Assembly: GCA_964016885.1 (NCBI GenBank)
Contig: OZ024759.1
Span: forward strand, 27,574,918-27,638,917
Source: Eledone cirrhosa
Lineage: Eukaryota; Mollusca; Cephalopoda; Octopoda; Eledonidae
Reading direction: 5' to 3'
Length of the DNA stretch: 64,000 nt
The position numbers and the translations under genes are program-made. Each line of letters opens with the position of its first letter. The stretch's first letter is position 1. The notes below the pieces were generated by a model, which did no database searches, had not been told where the DNA came from, and was given only the letters and a program-made list of their open reading frames with translations. Of the stretch, positions 9,946 through 21,700 are shown piece after piece.

Positions 9946-10059
9946 GTTACTAAGCAAAACCTAGTCACTTGTCTGGTCTGACCTCAGTATGCGACAGCTG
10001 TCTTACTACCCAAGTAAGCATTTTGAATTAAATGGTGATGATGATAATACACAATGAAA

Positions 10060-10395
10060 CGGTTTTCATTTTACATCCGCTTTTCCCTGCTAGCAAGGGT
10101 GGGACGGGAACTGATTCTGGCTTGATTTCTACAGCTGGATGCCCTTCCTAACACCAACCTCATTTACAGTGAGTGCAGGGTGCTTTTTTTGCCGTGGCAC
10201 CTCCACGTCCACTTTGCAGTGGAATGATAGGGACCCCAGTCCCTATCATCTCATTTCTACAGCTGAGTAAACTGGATCAATGTGAAATAAAGTGTCTTGC
10301 TCAAGGAAACAACACATCGCTCGGTCTGAGAATTGAACTCACAACCTTTCGATTGCAAAGCCAATGCTCTACCCACTAAGCCATATGCCTCCAAT
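10060..10395 (-). repeat. tRNA-headed SINE (family B) fused to LINE-type tail
   Basis: On the minus strand the head reads GGCATATGGCTTAGTGGGTA and GGTTGTGAGTTCAATTCTCA (box B-like), followed by GAGCAAGACACTTTATTTCA. The other end is the GGGACGGGAACTGATTCTGG and (TCA) sequence of the LINE tail, so the SINE appears to share the 3' end of the LINE. Confidence 0.75.
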
Positions 10396-10561
10396 TTATT
10401 GTAGAAATTCACAGAAGTTTATTTCCACACAATTCTCAGAATATTACTATTCAGCCATTGAAATCCTGTTTCGTAAATCGCTCTATTATGTAACTAATTC
10501 CTCGAAAATCAAGTTCCTTTTCTGAATAAAATGAATAGCTGTACTAATTCCAGAGTCACCA

Positions 10562-10960
10562 CATGTATATCTATGCTGATGATGATGGTGGTTGTGTTGA
10601 TGGTGTTGATGCTGATAATGGTGATGGTGGTGATGGTGGTGTTGATGGTGGTGGTTGTGTTGATAGTGGTGGTGATGATGATGGTGGTGGCCAAGGTGGT
10701 GTTGATGCTGATAATGGTGGTGGTGGTGTTGGTGGTGGTGATGATGATAATAATAATGATGATGGTGATAATGATGGTGGTGGTGGTGGTCGTTGTGATG
10801 ATGATAACGATGGTGGTGATGGTGTTGATGATGACGATGATGGTGGTGATGATGATGATGACAGTAATGATGGTGGTGGTGGTGGTAGTGGTGGTGATGA
10901 TGATGATGATGATGACAATGATGATAATGGTGGTGGTGGTAGTGATGATGTGTTAAAAGT
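10562..10960 (+). repeat. (GGT/GAT)n trinucleotide tract
   Basis: About 400 bp of GATGGTGGT-type triplets. All three forward frames are open in places only because the unit lacks stops. Confidence 0.9.
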
Positions 10961-11051
10961 CTAAAAACTAGGACTCAATATATCACATGACATTTTTAAC
11001 TAGAGCAAAACTAGTTTTTTTTGTTTTTTTTAAATCAGCAAAATAACTTAC

Positions 11052-11126
11052 CTCATTCTCACCAACTTTACCATATTCCATGAAAAATGCCAGCATTCTG
11101 GAGACATTAAGAAGATCTGCATGTAC
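11052..11126 (-). CDS. SLIMP: SLIMP-like exon 15: motif 3 region
   Basis: The 25 codons read VHADLLNVSRMLAFFMEYGK and VGENE, phase 0, with TATACAG and GTAAGT borders. NVSRMLAFFME corresponds to the motif 3 helix (VPRLLIALLE); the Arg is kept. Confidence 0.85.
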
Positions 11127-14100
11127 CTGTATATAGAGAAGTAAATACCATAATTCACTCATAACAGCCACTTTCTTTCTGGCCCTTAAATCCTTGTGGA
11201 GTCATAGGGGCACTGAAATGACATACAGCATTTCTAGGGCATTTTTAAAACCTGGCAGAGCCCAACTCCACTCCAGGTCTGAACACAATGAAATTCTCCC
11301 AAAGAAGGAGAGAGATAGAGAACGACAAGGAAACAATGTTACCTTTGGTTTCTCCATTACTAGCATTATCTGTCAGTCACAACTCTGAGCAGAAAAAAGG
11401 AGATGATTGTCAGATCAGACCAAGAAAACTATGTTTCCATTGGTCTTTCTATTGTTGATACTATCTGCCAATCACAATTCCTGGGTCTTTCCATTACTGA
11501 TATTATCTGTCAGAAGAAGGGAGCTGATTGTCAGATCAGACCAAGAAAACTATATTTCCATGGGTCTTTCCATTACTGATATTATTATCTGCCAGTCACA
11601 ACACCTGGCAGAAGAAAGGAGCTGATCATCAGATCAGACCAAGAAAACTGTAGCGGTTGTCTCCCTTGTTTGGATTAACATCTAGACGGGAAGTAGAACC
11701 CTTTCTGTAACTTCCGGTCAGAACCCTATAAAACTAACAACTTTAAGTTCTCACTCTCTCATTTGGCTCTGCCTCTCATTTGGCCTTCCGGCGCCTGGCT
11801 GGCCTTAGCCAGGCGTCCTCTGCCAGCCGCGTTTGCCTGGCAATCAAAACGGTAACGACTAACTTTGTTTCATTCTATCATCTATTTCTTTGACATGTCA
11901 ACTATACTATCTACCATTGTTAATTAAATATTATACACACAAACAATGAATTCCTTGTTACATCCGTACAACCCAGTACCCTCGCTATAAAACTATATTT
12001 CCATTGGTCTTTCCATTACTGATATTATCTGTCAGTCACAAACCGTGGCAAAAGAAAGGAGTTGGTTGTCAAATCAGCATTACAGAAGTATTTTGTAGAG
12101 GTTAAGTGATTTTATATGTTTATAATAGAAGAAGCGAAGAGAGTTAAGATTTTATGGACAGCTATTTGTTTAAGTGTGGCTCTGTTAATATGTTACTATT
12201 ACTATATTACACAGCAGACTAAGCAGTACCATTTTAACTCTTCAGCATTTAAACCGGCCATATATTGTGAAGGTGGGTGGCTGAGTGGTTAGAGAATTGG
12301 ATTCGCAATCGTGAGGTTGTGAGTTTAATTCGCGGACTGGGCATTGCGTTGTGTCCTTGAGCAAGACACTTTATTTCACGTTTCTCCTTCTACCTGGATT
12401 TGCGACTGATAGATAGTATTAGCAATTGGAAAGACCAATGGAAACATTGTTTCCTCGGTCCGGTTTGACGAAAGTCGATCGACTGTCGATATCTGGCCAG
12501 AATTCTCACCTCTTTCTGTTCAAACCGGCCATAACCTGCTGCTCATACTGACATTAAGGCATTGTTCTCAAAATAAATAATATCAAAATCTCATAGATTC
12601 AATATTATGTGAGATAATTATGAGATGAAGCCTTTACTGTGAAAATATTATAGTATATATAGAGTAATTGTTTCTTCTTTAGGCACAAGGCCAGCAATTA
12701 CCCAGTGCATTACTGGTACTTTATTTTATTGACCCCGTAAGGATGAAAGGCAAAGTCAACCTCGGCGGGATTTGAACTCAGATCGTAAAGGGACGTAACT
12801 ATGCTGGAAAGCATGGCGTCCGACCCTCTACCGATACTGCCAATCCACCGCCCTTAGTATATATAGAGTAATGTAAATGGTAAAGGGTTAATATTATAGA
12901 ACTGGCAATCACAGATGTACAACATAGATTCAGTATGTCTTTAATATTTAGTCATAGGCTTGCTCTATCAGGGCTGACCTGGGGCTAAACAACCTTTTGT
13001 TAACCCTTTAGTATTTAAACTGGCCGTAATTGGCCGCTCATACCGACATTAAGGTATTGTTCTCAAAATAAATAATTATTTCTACTTTTGGCACAAGGCC
13101 AGCAATTACTCCATTTCATTAGTGGTACTTTATTTTATCGACTCCTAGATTCGATATTATGTGAGACAAAGCCTTTACCATGAAAATACAATAATAAATA
13201 TAGTAATATGAATGCTAAAGGATTAATAAGGGTTTCAAAATTAGGCACAAAGTCAGCATTTTGTTGATTATATCGACTCCAGTACATAACTGCTACTTTA
13301 TTTTATCTACTCAGGATGAAAGGTAAAGTTCACCTTGGCAGGATTTGAACGCAGGACAATAAAAACTAAATATCAATATAGGTACTGTACTAACTGGGTG
13401 TAGAAAGGTGAGTGAACAACACCAATTAACTATTAATTAATAAAGAAACCATACTAACCAGGTGTACTAAGGTGAGTGAACACTAATTAACTATTAAACA
13501 GTAAAGAAACTATACTAACCAGGTGTACAGGCTGTTCCTGAGTAGAAGAACTGGATATCATTAACCTCTCACCTACAAATGTCCCTGTCAGGTAAACTGA
13601 AGCCACCTGCGAATTGGAAATGAAAGGTGGTTAGCTAATTGATGTCACCTGTGAACTGGAAATGAAAAGTGACTAATTAATGAGGTCACCTGTTAATTGG
13701 AAATGAAAAGTAATCACTGTGTTTCCCGGTGTCGAAGATGCTACTTTTTACCTAAAATAAGTCTCAAAAATCCACCATGGGTCCTGGAGGCCGAAGATTT
13801 ATTAATTTTTTTTCAAATTTTTAGTTGTCAAAATTAGAGTGTGTTCTCGAGGATGAAGCGTCTTCAACGCTGGGAAATAGGGTAGTTAAGTCATCAACAT
13901 TTATGAAAATGTGAGAATCTTTCTGTCTGTAAATCTTTTTGATAAGCACAAAAGTGTCCAGAGGCCCCTTCAGCTGTGTCAAAGACAAAACCACCTCCCT
14001 AGTGATGCTGATCCACATGATAAGCAATCCTCCAATACATGCTGTTAAGTGTTGTAAAACCTGCCAAACAAAGAGTCACGAGGGGGGCCCCCTTCAGCTG

Positions 14101-15711
14101 TGTCAAAGACACAACCACCACCCTAGGGTTGGTGATCCACATGATAAACGAACCCCCCCCCCCCCTCCACACACACACACACACACCCAGTACACTCTGT
14201 AAAGTTGTTGGTGATAGGAACGGCATCCAACTATAGAAAACCCTGCCAAATTTTTGGGGGAGGAGGTCAAAGTTGATAGAATTAACCTCAACTACTGACT
14301 GCTTCCTCATTTTATAGACCCCCCCCCCTCCTCCAGAAGTATGAAAGGCAAAGTTGACCTTGGCAGGATTTGAACTCAGAATATCTGGCCCTGATATATA
14401 TATATATATATATATATGTAAGTATGCACATGTACACACATATATATACACACACATATATATTCATATACACACACACATATATATGTACATATGCATA
14501 TGTACGTATGGGTTATATCAAACATTAATAATAATATTCGATTCATTTGTAAACAAACAGCCCGGTTTAAAGCTGTACTGTGCTGGTGACCGATCCTCAC
14601 CTGTTTGTTCAACACTGGCTTTGAGGAACAATCAACATGTTTCTGGGTCATTACCCTTCATCAGGACTGTATACTGCTGCCAATCTGTTGAACGGTTGAT
14701 ATATAGTATTTTCTTAAGTACACATCAGTTGAGTATATATATAAGTATGTTTAGAGCAGGGTTTCCCCAAATCTTTTCAAAAGCGGAACCCTTCTTGGTT
14801 CAGAAACTTTTGGGGGTACCCTAAAGTCTAATACTGTTATATGGTCGTAATATAAATATACTCCTCTACCTTTTTTCATGGAACCCCAGACACTCGTTTG
14901 CGGAATCCACTTTGGGAAGCACTGGCTTAGAGCCACACCCTGTCCGGGTGGGTCACATTTAAAAGAAAATGTATTTTTATTTTATCATCAGTTTTTATTA
15001 ACACTAAATCATTAAAAATTATATATAAGAGTTCTGTATGAGCAAGATAGTCATCTGATCTGACTAGTCTCACAACGGGATATCTCGTCTAAACCATGCT
15101 AGCATGGAAGAATGGACATTAAGCAGTGATGATGATAATGATACATATAATTTAATTTTGTAATTAAATTATATGTAATAATTGTTTCTACTTTAGGCAC
15201 AAATTAATAAGTAATAATTGTTTCTACTTTAGGCACAAGGCCAGCAATTACCCAGTGCATTACTGATACTTTATTTTATCGACCCCGTAAGGATGAAAGG
15301 CAAAGTCAACCTCGGCGGGATTTGAACTCAGATCGTAAAGGGACGTAACTAGGCTGGAAAGCATGGCGTCCGACTCTCTACCAATACTGCCAATCCACAA
15401 TCATGTATAATGAATTATTTTAAATTTTTTTAACCCAAATTACTTTTAGGAATATTTCAAGTATCATATAGCTCAAGGCTTCAGCTGGTGAACATCCAGG
15501 CCTTGACTGTAGGTTGTAAGGTAGGACGAAGAGGGGGATGCGAGGTGGAAGGAGGAAGAGGGAGATGAGAGGGGAAGGAGGAAGAGGGGTATGAGAGAGA
15601 GAGAGAGAGAGATGAAGAGGGAGATCAGGAAACAGAGAGAGAAAGAGGAGAAAGAGGGAGAGGAGAGAGGAAGAGAGAGAGAGGAGGAAACAAGCGATGA
15701 AAGGGAGGGGA

Positions 15712-15760
<49 letters not shown>

Positions 15761-18700
15761 AGAGGAAAGTCAGGAGATGGTTGTTCATTAATTTCCAAGT
15801 ATTGTTTGTTAATTTCCAAGAAATAAAAGACTTTCTTGTTCTCCATATCACACATCTATGAGTAATTAGGTGGTGGTGGTGGTGTGGTGGTGGTGAGGAG
15901 GTGGTGTGGGAGTGGTGAGGGAGTGTTGCGGAGGTGGTGTGGGAGTGGTGAGAAGGTGGTGTGGTGGTGAGGAGCTGGTGTGGTGGTGGTGGTGAGGAGG
16001 TGGTGTGGTGGTGGTGAGGAGGTGGTGTGGTGGTGGTGAGGAGGTGGTGTGGTGGTGGTGATGAGGAGGTGGTGTGGTGGTGGTGAGGAGGTGGTGTGGT
16101 GGTGGTGAGGAGGTGGTGTGGTGATGATGAGGAGGTGGTGTGGTGATGATGAGGAGCTGGTGTGGTGGTGATGAGGAGCTGGTGTGGTGGTGATGAGGAG
16201 CTGGTGTGGTGGTGATGAGGAGCTGGTGTGGTGGTGATGAGGAGGTGGTGTGGTGGTGATGAGGAGGTGGTGTGGTGGTGGTGAGGAGGTGGTGTGGTGG
16301 TGGTGATGAGGAGGTGGTGTGGTGGTGGTGAGGAGGTGGTGTGGTGGTGGTGAGGAGGTGGTGTGGTGGTGATGAGGAGGTGGTGTGGTGGTGATGAGGA
16401 GGTGGTGTGGTGGTGGTGAGGAGGTGGTGTGGTGGTGGTGAGGAGGTGGTGTGGTGATGATGAGGAGCTGGTGTGGTGGTGATGAGGAGCTGGTGTGGTG
16501 GTGATGAGGAGCTGGTGTGGTGGTGGTGAGGAGCTGGTGTGGTGGTGATGAGGAGCTGGTGTGGTGGTGATGAGGAGCTGGTGTGGTGGTGGTGAGGAGC
16601 TGGTGTGGTGGTGATGAGGAGGCGGTGTGGTGGTGGTGATGAGGAGCTGGTGTGGTGGTGGTGAGGAGCTGGTGTGGTGGTGATGAGGAGGTGGTGTGGT
16701 GGTGATGAGGAGGCGGTGTGGTGGTGATGAGGAGGCGGTGTGGTGGTGATGAGGAGGCGGTGTGGTGGTGATGAGGAGGCGGTGTGGTGGTGATGAGGAG
16801 GTAGTTTGGTGGTGATGAGGAGGTGGTGTGGTGGTGGTGAGGAGGTGGTGTGGGAGTGGTGAGGAGGTGGTGTGGGAGTGGTGAGGAGGTGGTGTGGGAG
16901 TGGTGAGGAGGTGGTGAGGAGGTGGTGTGGTGGTGAGGAGCTGGTGTGGTGGTGGTGGTGAGGAGGTGGTGTGGTGGTGGTGAGGAGGTGGTGTGGTGGT
17001 GGTGATGAGGAGGTGGTGTGGTGGTGGTGAGGAGGTGGTGTGGTGGTGGTGATGAGGAGGTGGTGTGGTGGTGATGAGGAGCTGGTGTGGTGGTGATGAG
17101 GAGGTGGTGTGGTGGTGATGAGGGGCTGGTGTGGTGGTGGTGAGGAGCTGGTGTGGTGGTGGTGGTGAGGAGGTGGTGTGGTGGTGGTGAGGAGGTGGTG
17201 TGGTGGTGGTGAGGAGGTGGTGTGGTGGTGGTGATGAGGAGGTGGTGTGGTGGTGATGAGGAGCTGGTGTGGTGGTGATGAGGAGCTGGTGTGGTGGTGA
17301 TGAGGAGGTGGTGTGGTGGTGATGAGGGGCTGGTGTGGTGGTGGTGAGGAGCTGGTGTGGTGGTGGTGGTGAGGAGGTGGTGTGGTGGTGGTGAGGAGGT
17401 GGTGTGGTGGTGGTGAGGAGGTGGTGTGGTGGTGGTGATGAGGAGGTGGTGTGGTGGTGATGAGGAGGTGGTGTGGTGGTGAGGAGGTGGTGTGGTGGTG
17501 GTGAGGAGGTGGTGTGGTGGTGATGAGGAGCTGGTGTGGTGGTGATGAGGAGCTGGTGTGGTGGTGATGAGGAGGTGGTGTGGTGGTGATGAGGAGCTGG
17601 TGTGGTGGTGATGAGGAGGTGGTGTGGTGGTGATGAGGAGGTGGTGTGGTGGTGATGAGGAGCTGGTGTGGTGGTGATGAGGAGCTGGTGTGGTGGTGAT
17701 GAGGAGCTGGTGTGGTGGTGATGAGGAGGTGGTGTGGTGGTGATGAGGAGCTGGTGTGGTGGTGATGAGGAGCTGGTGTGGTGGTGATGAGGAGGTGGTG
17801 TGGTGGTGATGAGGAGGTGGTGTGGTGGTGATGAGGAGGTGGTGTGGTGGTGATGAGAAGCTGGTGTGGTGGTGATGAGGAGCTGGTGTGGTGGTGATGA
17901 GGAGCTGGTGTGGTGGTGATGAGGAGGTGGTGTGGTGGTGATGAGGAGCTGGTGTGGTGGTGATGAGGAGCTGGTGTGGTGGTGATGAGGAGCTGGTGTG
18001 GTGGTGATGAGGAGCTGGTGTGGTGGTGGTGATGAGGAGCTGGTGTGGTGGTGATGAGGAGCTGGTGTGGTGGTGATGAGGAGGTGGTGTGGTGGTGATG
18101 AGGAGCTGGTGTGGTGGTGATGAGGAGCTGGTGTGGTGGTGATGAGGAGGTGGTGTGGTGGTGATGAGGAGCTGGTGTGGTGGTGATGAGGAGCTGGTGT
18201 GGTGGTGATGAGAAGCTGGTGTGGTGGTGATGAGGAGCTGGTGTGGTGGTGATGAGGAGCTGGTGTGGTGGTGATGAGGAGGTGGTGTGGTGGTGATGAG
18301 GAGCTGGTGTGGTGGTGATGAGGAGCTGGTGTGGTGGTGGTGAGGAGGTGGTGTGGTGGTGATGAGGAGCTGGTGTGGTGGTGATGAGGAGGTGGTGTGG
18401 TGGTGATGAGGAGCTGGTGTGGTGGTGATGAGGAGCTGGTGTGGTGGTGGTGAGGAGGTGGTGTGGTGGTGATGAGGGGCTGGTGTGGTGGTGATGAGGA
18501 GGTGGTGTGGTGGTGATGAGGAGCTGGTGTGGTGGTGATGAGGAGCTGGTGTGGTGGTGATGAGGAGGTGGTGTGGTGGTGATGAGGAGGTGGTGTGGTG
18601 GTGGTGAGGAGGTGGTGTGGTGGTGATGAGGAGGTGGTGTGGTGGTGATGAGGAGCTGGTGTGGTGGTGATGAGGAGCTGGTGTGGTGGTGATGAGGAGG

Positions 18701-21700
18701 TGGTGTGGTGGTGGTGAGGAGCTGGTGTGGTGGTGATGAGGAGGTGGTGTGGTGGTGATGAGGAGGTGGTGTGGTGGTGATGAGGAGGTGGTGTGGTGGT
18801 GGTGAGGAGGTGGTGTGGTGGTGATGAGGAGGTGGTGTGGTGGTGGTGAGGAGGTGGTGTGGTGGTGATGAGGAGGTGGTGTGGTGGTGGTGAGGAGCTG
18901 GTGTGGTGGTGATGAGGAGCTGGTGTGGTGGTGATGAGGAGCTGGTGTGGTGGTGATGAGGAGGTGGTGTGGTGGTGATGAGGAGCTGGTGTGGTGGTGA
19001 TGAGGAGCTGGTGTGGTGGTGATGAGGAGGTGGTGTGGTGGTGATGAGGAGCTGGTGTGGTGGTGGTGATGAGGAGGTGGTGTGGTGGTGATGAGGAGGT
19101 GGTGTGGTGGTGATGAGGAGCTGGTGTGGTGGTGATGAGGAGCTGGTGTGGTGGTGATGAGGAGGTGGTGTGGTGGTGATGAGGAGCTGGTGTGGTGGTG
19201 ATGAGGAGCTGGTGTGGTGGTGATGAGGAGGTGGTGTGGTGGTGATGAGGAGCTGGTGTGGTGGTGATGAGGAGGTGGTGTGGTGGTGGTGAGGAGCTGG
19301 TGTGGTGGTGATGAGGAGCTGGTGTGGTGGTGATGAGGAGCTGGTGTGGTGGTGATGAGGAGCTGGTGTGGTGGTGATGAGGAGGTGGTGTGGTGGTGAT
19401 GAGGAGCTGGTGTGGTGGTGGTGAGGAGGTGGTGTGGTGGTGATGAGGAGGTGGTGTGGTGGTGATGAGGAGCTGGTGTGGTGGTGATGAGGAGCTGGTG
19501 TGGTGGTGGTGAGGAGGTGGTGTGGTGGTGGTGAGGAGGTGGTGTGGTGGTGATGAGGAGGTGGTGTGGTGGTGATGAGGAGCTGGTGTGGTGGTGATGA
19601 GGAGGTGGTGTGGTGATGATGAGGAGGTGGTGTGGTGGTGATGAGGAGGTGGTGTGGTGGTGATGAGGAGGTGGTGTGGTGGTGGTGATGAGGAGCTGGT
19701 GTGGTGGTGGTGAGGAGCTGGTGTGGTGGTGATGAGGAGGTGGTGTGGTGGTGGTGATGAGGAGCTGGTGTGGTGGTGATGAGGAGGTGGTGTGGTGGTG
19801 ATGAGGAGGTGGTGTGGTGGTGGTGATGAGGAGCTGGTGTGGTGGTGATGAGGAGGTGGTGTGGTGGTGATGAGGAGGTGGTGTGGTGGTGGTGATGAGG
19901 AGCTGGTGTGGTGGTGATGAGGAGGTGGTGTGGTGGTGGTGAGGAGCTGGTGTGGTGGTGATGAGGAGGTGGTGTGGTGGTGATGAGGAGGTGGTGTGGT
20001 GGTGATGAGGAGGTGGTGTGGTGGTGATGAGGAGGTGGTGTGGTGGTGATGAGGAGCTGGTGTGGTGGTGATGAGGAGCTGGTGTGGTGGTGGTGAGGAG
20101 CTGGTGTGGTGGTGATGAGGAGGTGGTGTGGTGGTGATGAGGAGGTGGTGTGGTGGTGATGAGGAGGTGGTGTGGTGGTGGTGAGGAGGTGGTGTGGTGG
20201 TGGTGAGGAGGTGGTGTGGTGGTGATGAGGAGGTGGTGTGGTGGTGATGAGGAGCTGGTGTGGTGGTGATGAGGAGGTGGTGTGGTGGTGGTGAGGAGCT
20301 GGTGTGGTGGTGATGAGGAGGTGGTGTGGTGGTGATGAGGAGGTGGTGTGGTGGTGATGAGGAGGTGGTGTGGTGGTGGTGAGGAGGTGGTGTGGTGGTG
20401 ATGAGGAGGTGGTGTGGTGGTGGTGAGGAGGTGGTGTGGTGGTGATGAGGAGGTGGTGTGGTGGTGGTGAGGAGCTGGTGTGGTGGTGATGAGGAGCTGG
20501 TGTGGTGGTGATGAGGAGCTGGTGTGGTGGTGGTGAGGAGCTGGTGTGGTGGTGATGAGGAGGTGGTGTGGTGGTGATGAGGAGCTGGTGTGGTGGTGAT
20601 GAGGAGCTGGTGTGGTGGTGATGAGGAGGTGGTGTGGTGGTGATGAGGAGCTGGTGTGGTGGTGATGAGGAGCTGGTGTGGTGGTGATGAGGAGGTGGTG
20701 TGGTGGTGATGAGGAGCTGGTGTGGTGGTGATGAGGAGGTGGTGTGGTGGTGATGAGGAGCTGGTGTGGTGGTGATGAGGAGCTGGTGTGGTGGTGATGA
20801 GGAGGTGGTGTGGTGGTGATGAGGAGCTGGTGTGGTGGTGATGAGGAGGTGGTGTGGTGGTGGTGAGGAGCTGGTGTGGTGGTGATGAGGAGCTGGTGTG
20901 GTGGTGATGAGGAGCTGGTGTGGTGGTGATGAGGAGCTGGTGTGGTGGTGATGAGGAGGTGGTGTGGTGGTGATGAGGAGCTGGTGTGGTGGTGATGAGG
21001 AGGTGGTGTGGTGGTGGTGAGGAGCTGGTGTGGTGGTGATGAGGAGGTGGTGTGGTGGTGGTGAGGAGCTGGTGTGGGAGTGGTGAGGAGGTGGTGTGGG
21101 AGTGGTGAGGAGGTGGTGTGGGAGTGGTGAGGAGGTGGTGTGGGAGTGGTGAGGAGGTGGTGTGGTGGTGGTGAGGAGGTGGTGTGGTGGTGAGGAGCTG
21201 GTGTGGTGGTGGTGGTGAGGAGGTGGTGTGGTGGTGGTGAGGAGGTGGTGTGGTGGTGGTGAGGAGGTGGTGTGGTGGTGGTGATGAGGAGGTGGTGTGG
21301 TGGTGGTGAGGAGCTGGTGTGGTGGTGATGAGGAGCTGGTGTGGTGGTGGTGATGAGGAGCTGGTGTGGTGGTGATGAGGAGGTGGTGTGGTGGTGATGA
21401 GGAGCTGGTGTGGTGGTGATGAGGGGCTGGTGTGGTGGTGGTGAGGAGCTGGTGTGGTGGTGATGAGGAGGTGGTGTGGTGGTGATGAGGAGGTGGTGTG
21501 GTGGTGATGAGGAGCTGGTGTGGTGGTGGTGAGGAGCTGGTGTGGTGGTGATGAGGAGCTGGTGTGGTGGTGGTGAGGAGGTGGTGTGGGAGAGGTGAGG
21601 AGGTGGTGTGGTGGTGATGAGGAGGTGGTGTGGTGGTGATGAGGAGGTGGTGTGGTGGTGGTGAGGAGCTGGTGTGGTGGTGATGAGGAGCTGGTGTGGT

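Larger units (their letters stand above)
12234..12891 (+). mobile_element. piggyBac-like MITE carrying two SINE insertions
   Basis: The MITE starts TTAACTCTTCAGCATTTAAA and ends AAATGGTAAAGGGTTAA. A family B SINE lies at about 12265-12490 and a family A SINE at 12669-12854; removing both restores a normal-length element. Confidence 0.8.

Noticed and set aside
10531..10964. Met/Val- and Asp/Gly-rich frames
   Set aside because: Translation of a GGT/GAT triplet repeat.
12265..12340. Possible tRNA genes at the SINE heads (here and at 29.2 and 46.1 kb)
   Set aside because: A and B boxes are present, but the acceptor stem does not close and each head continues into a SINE body.
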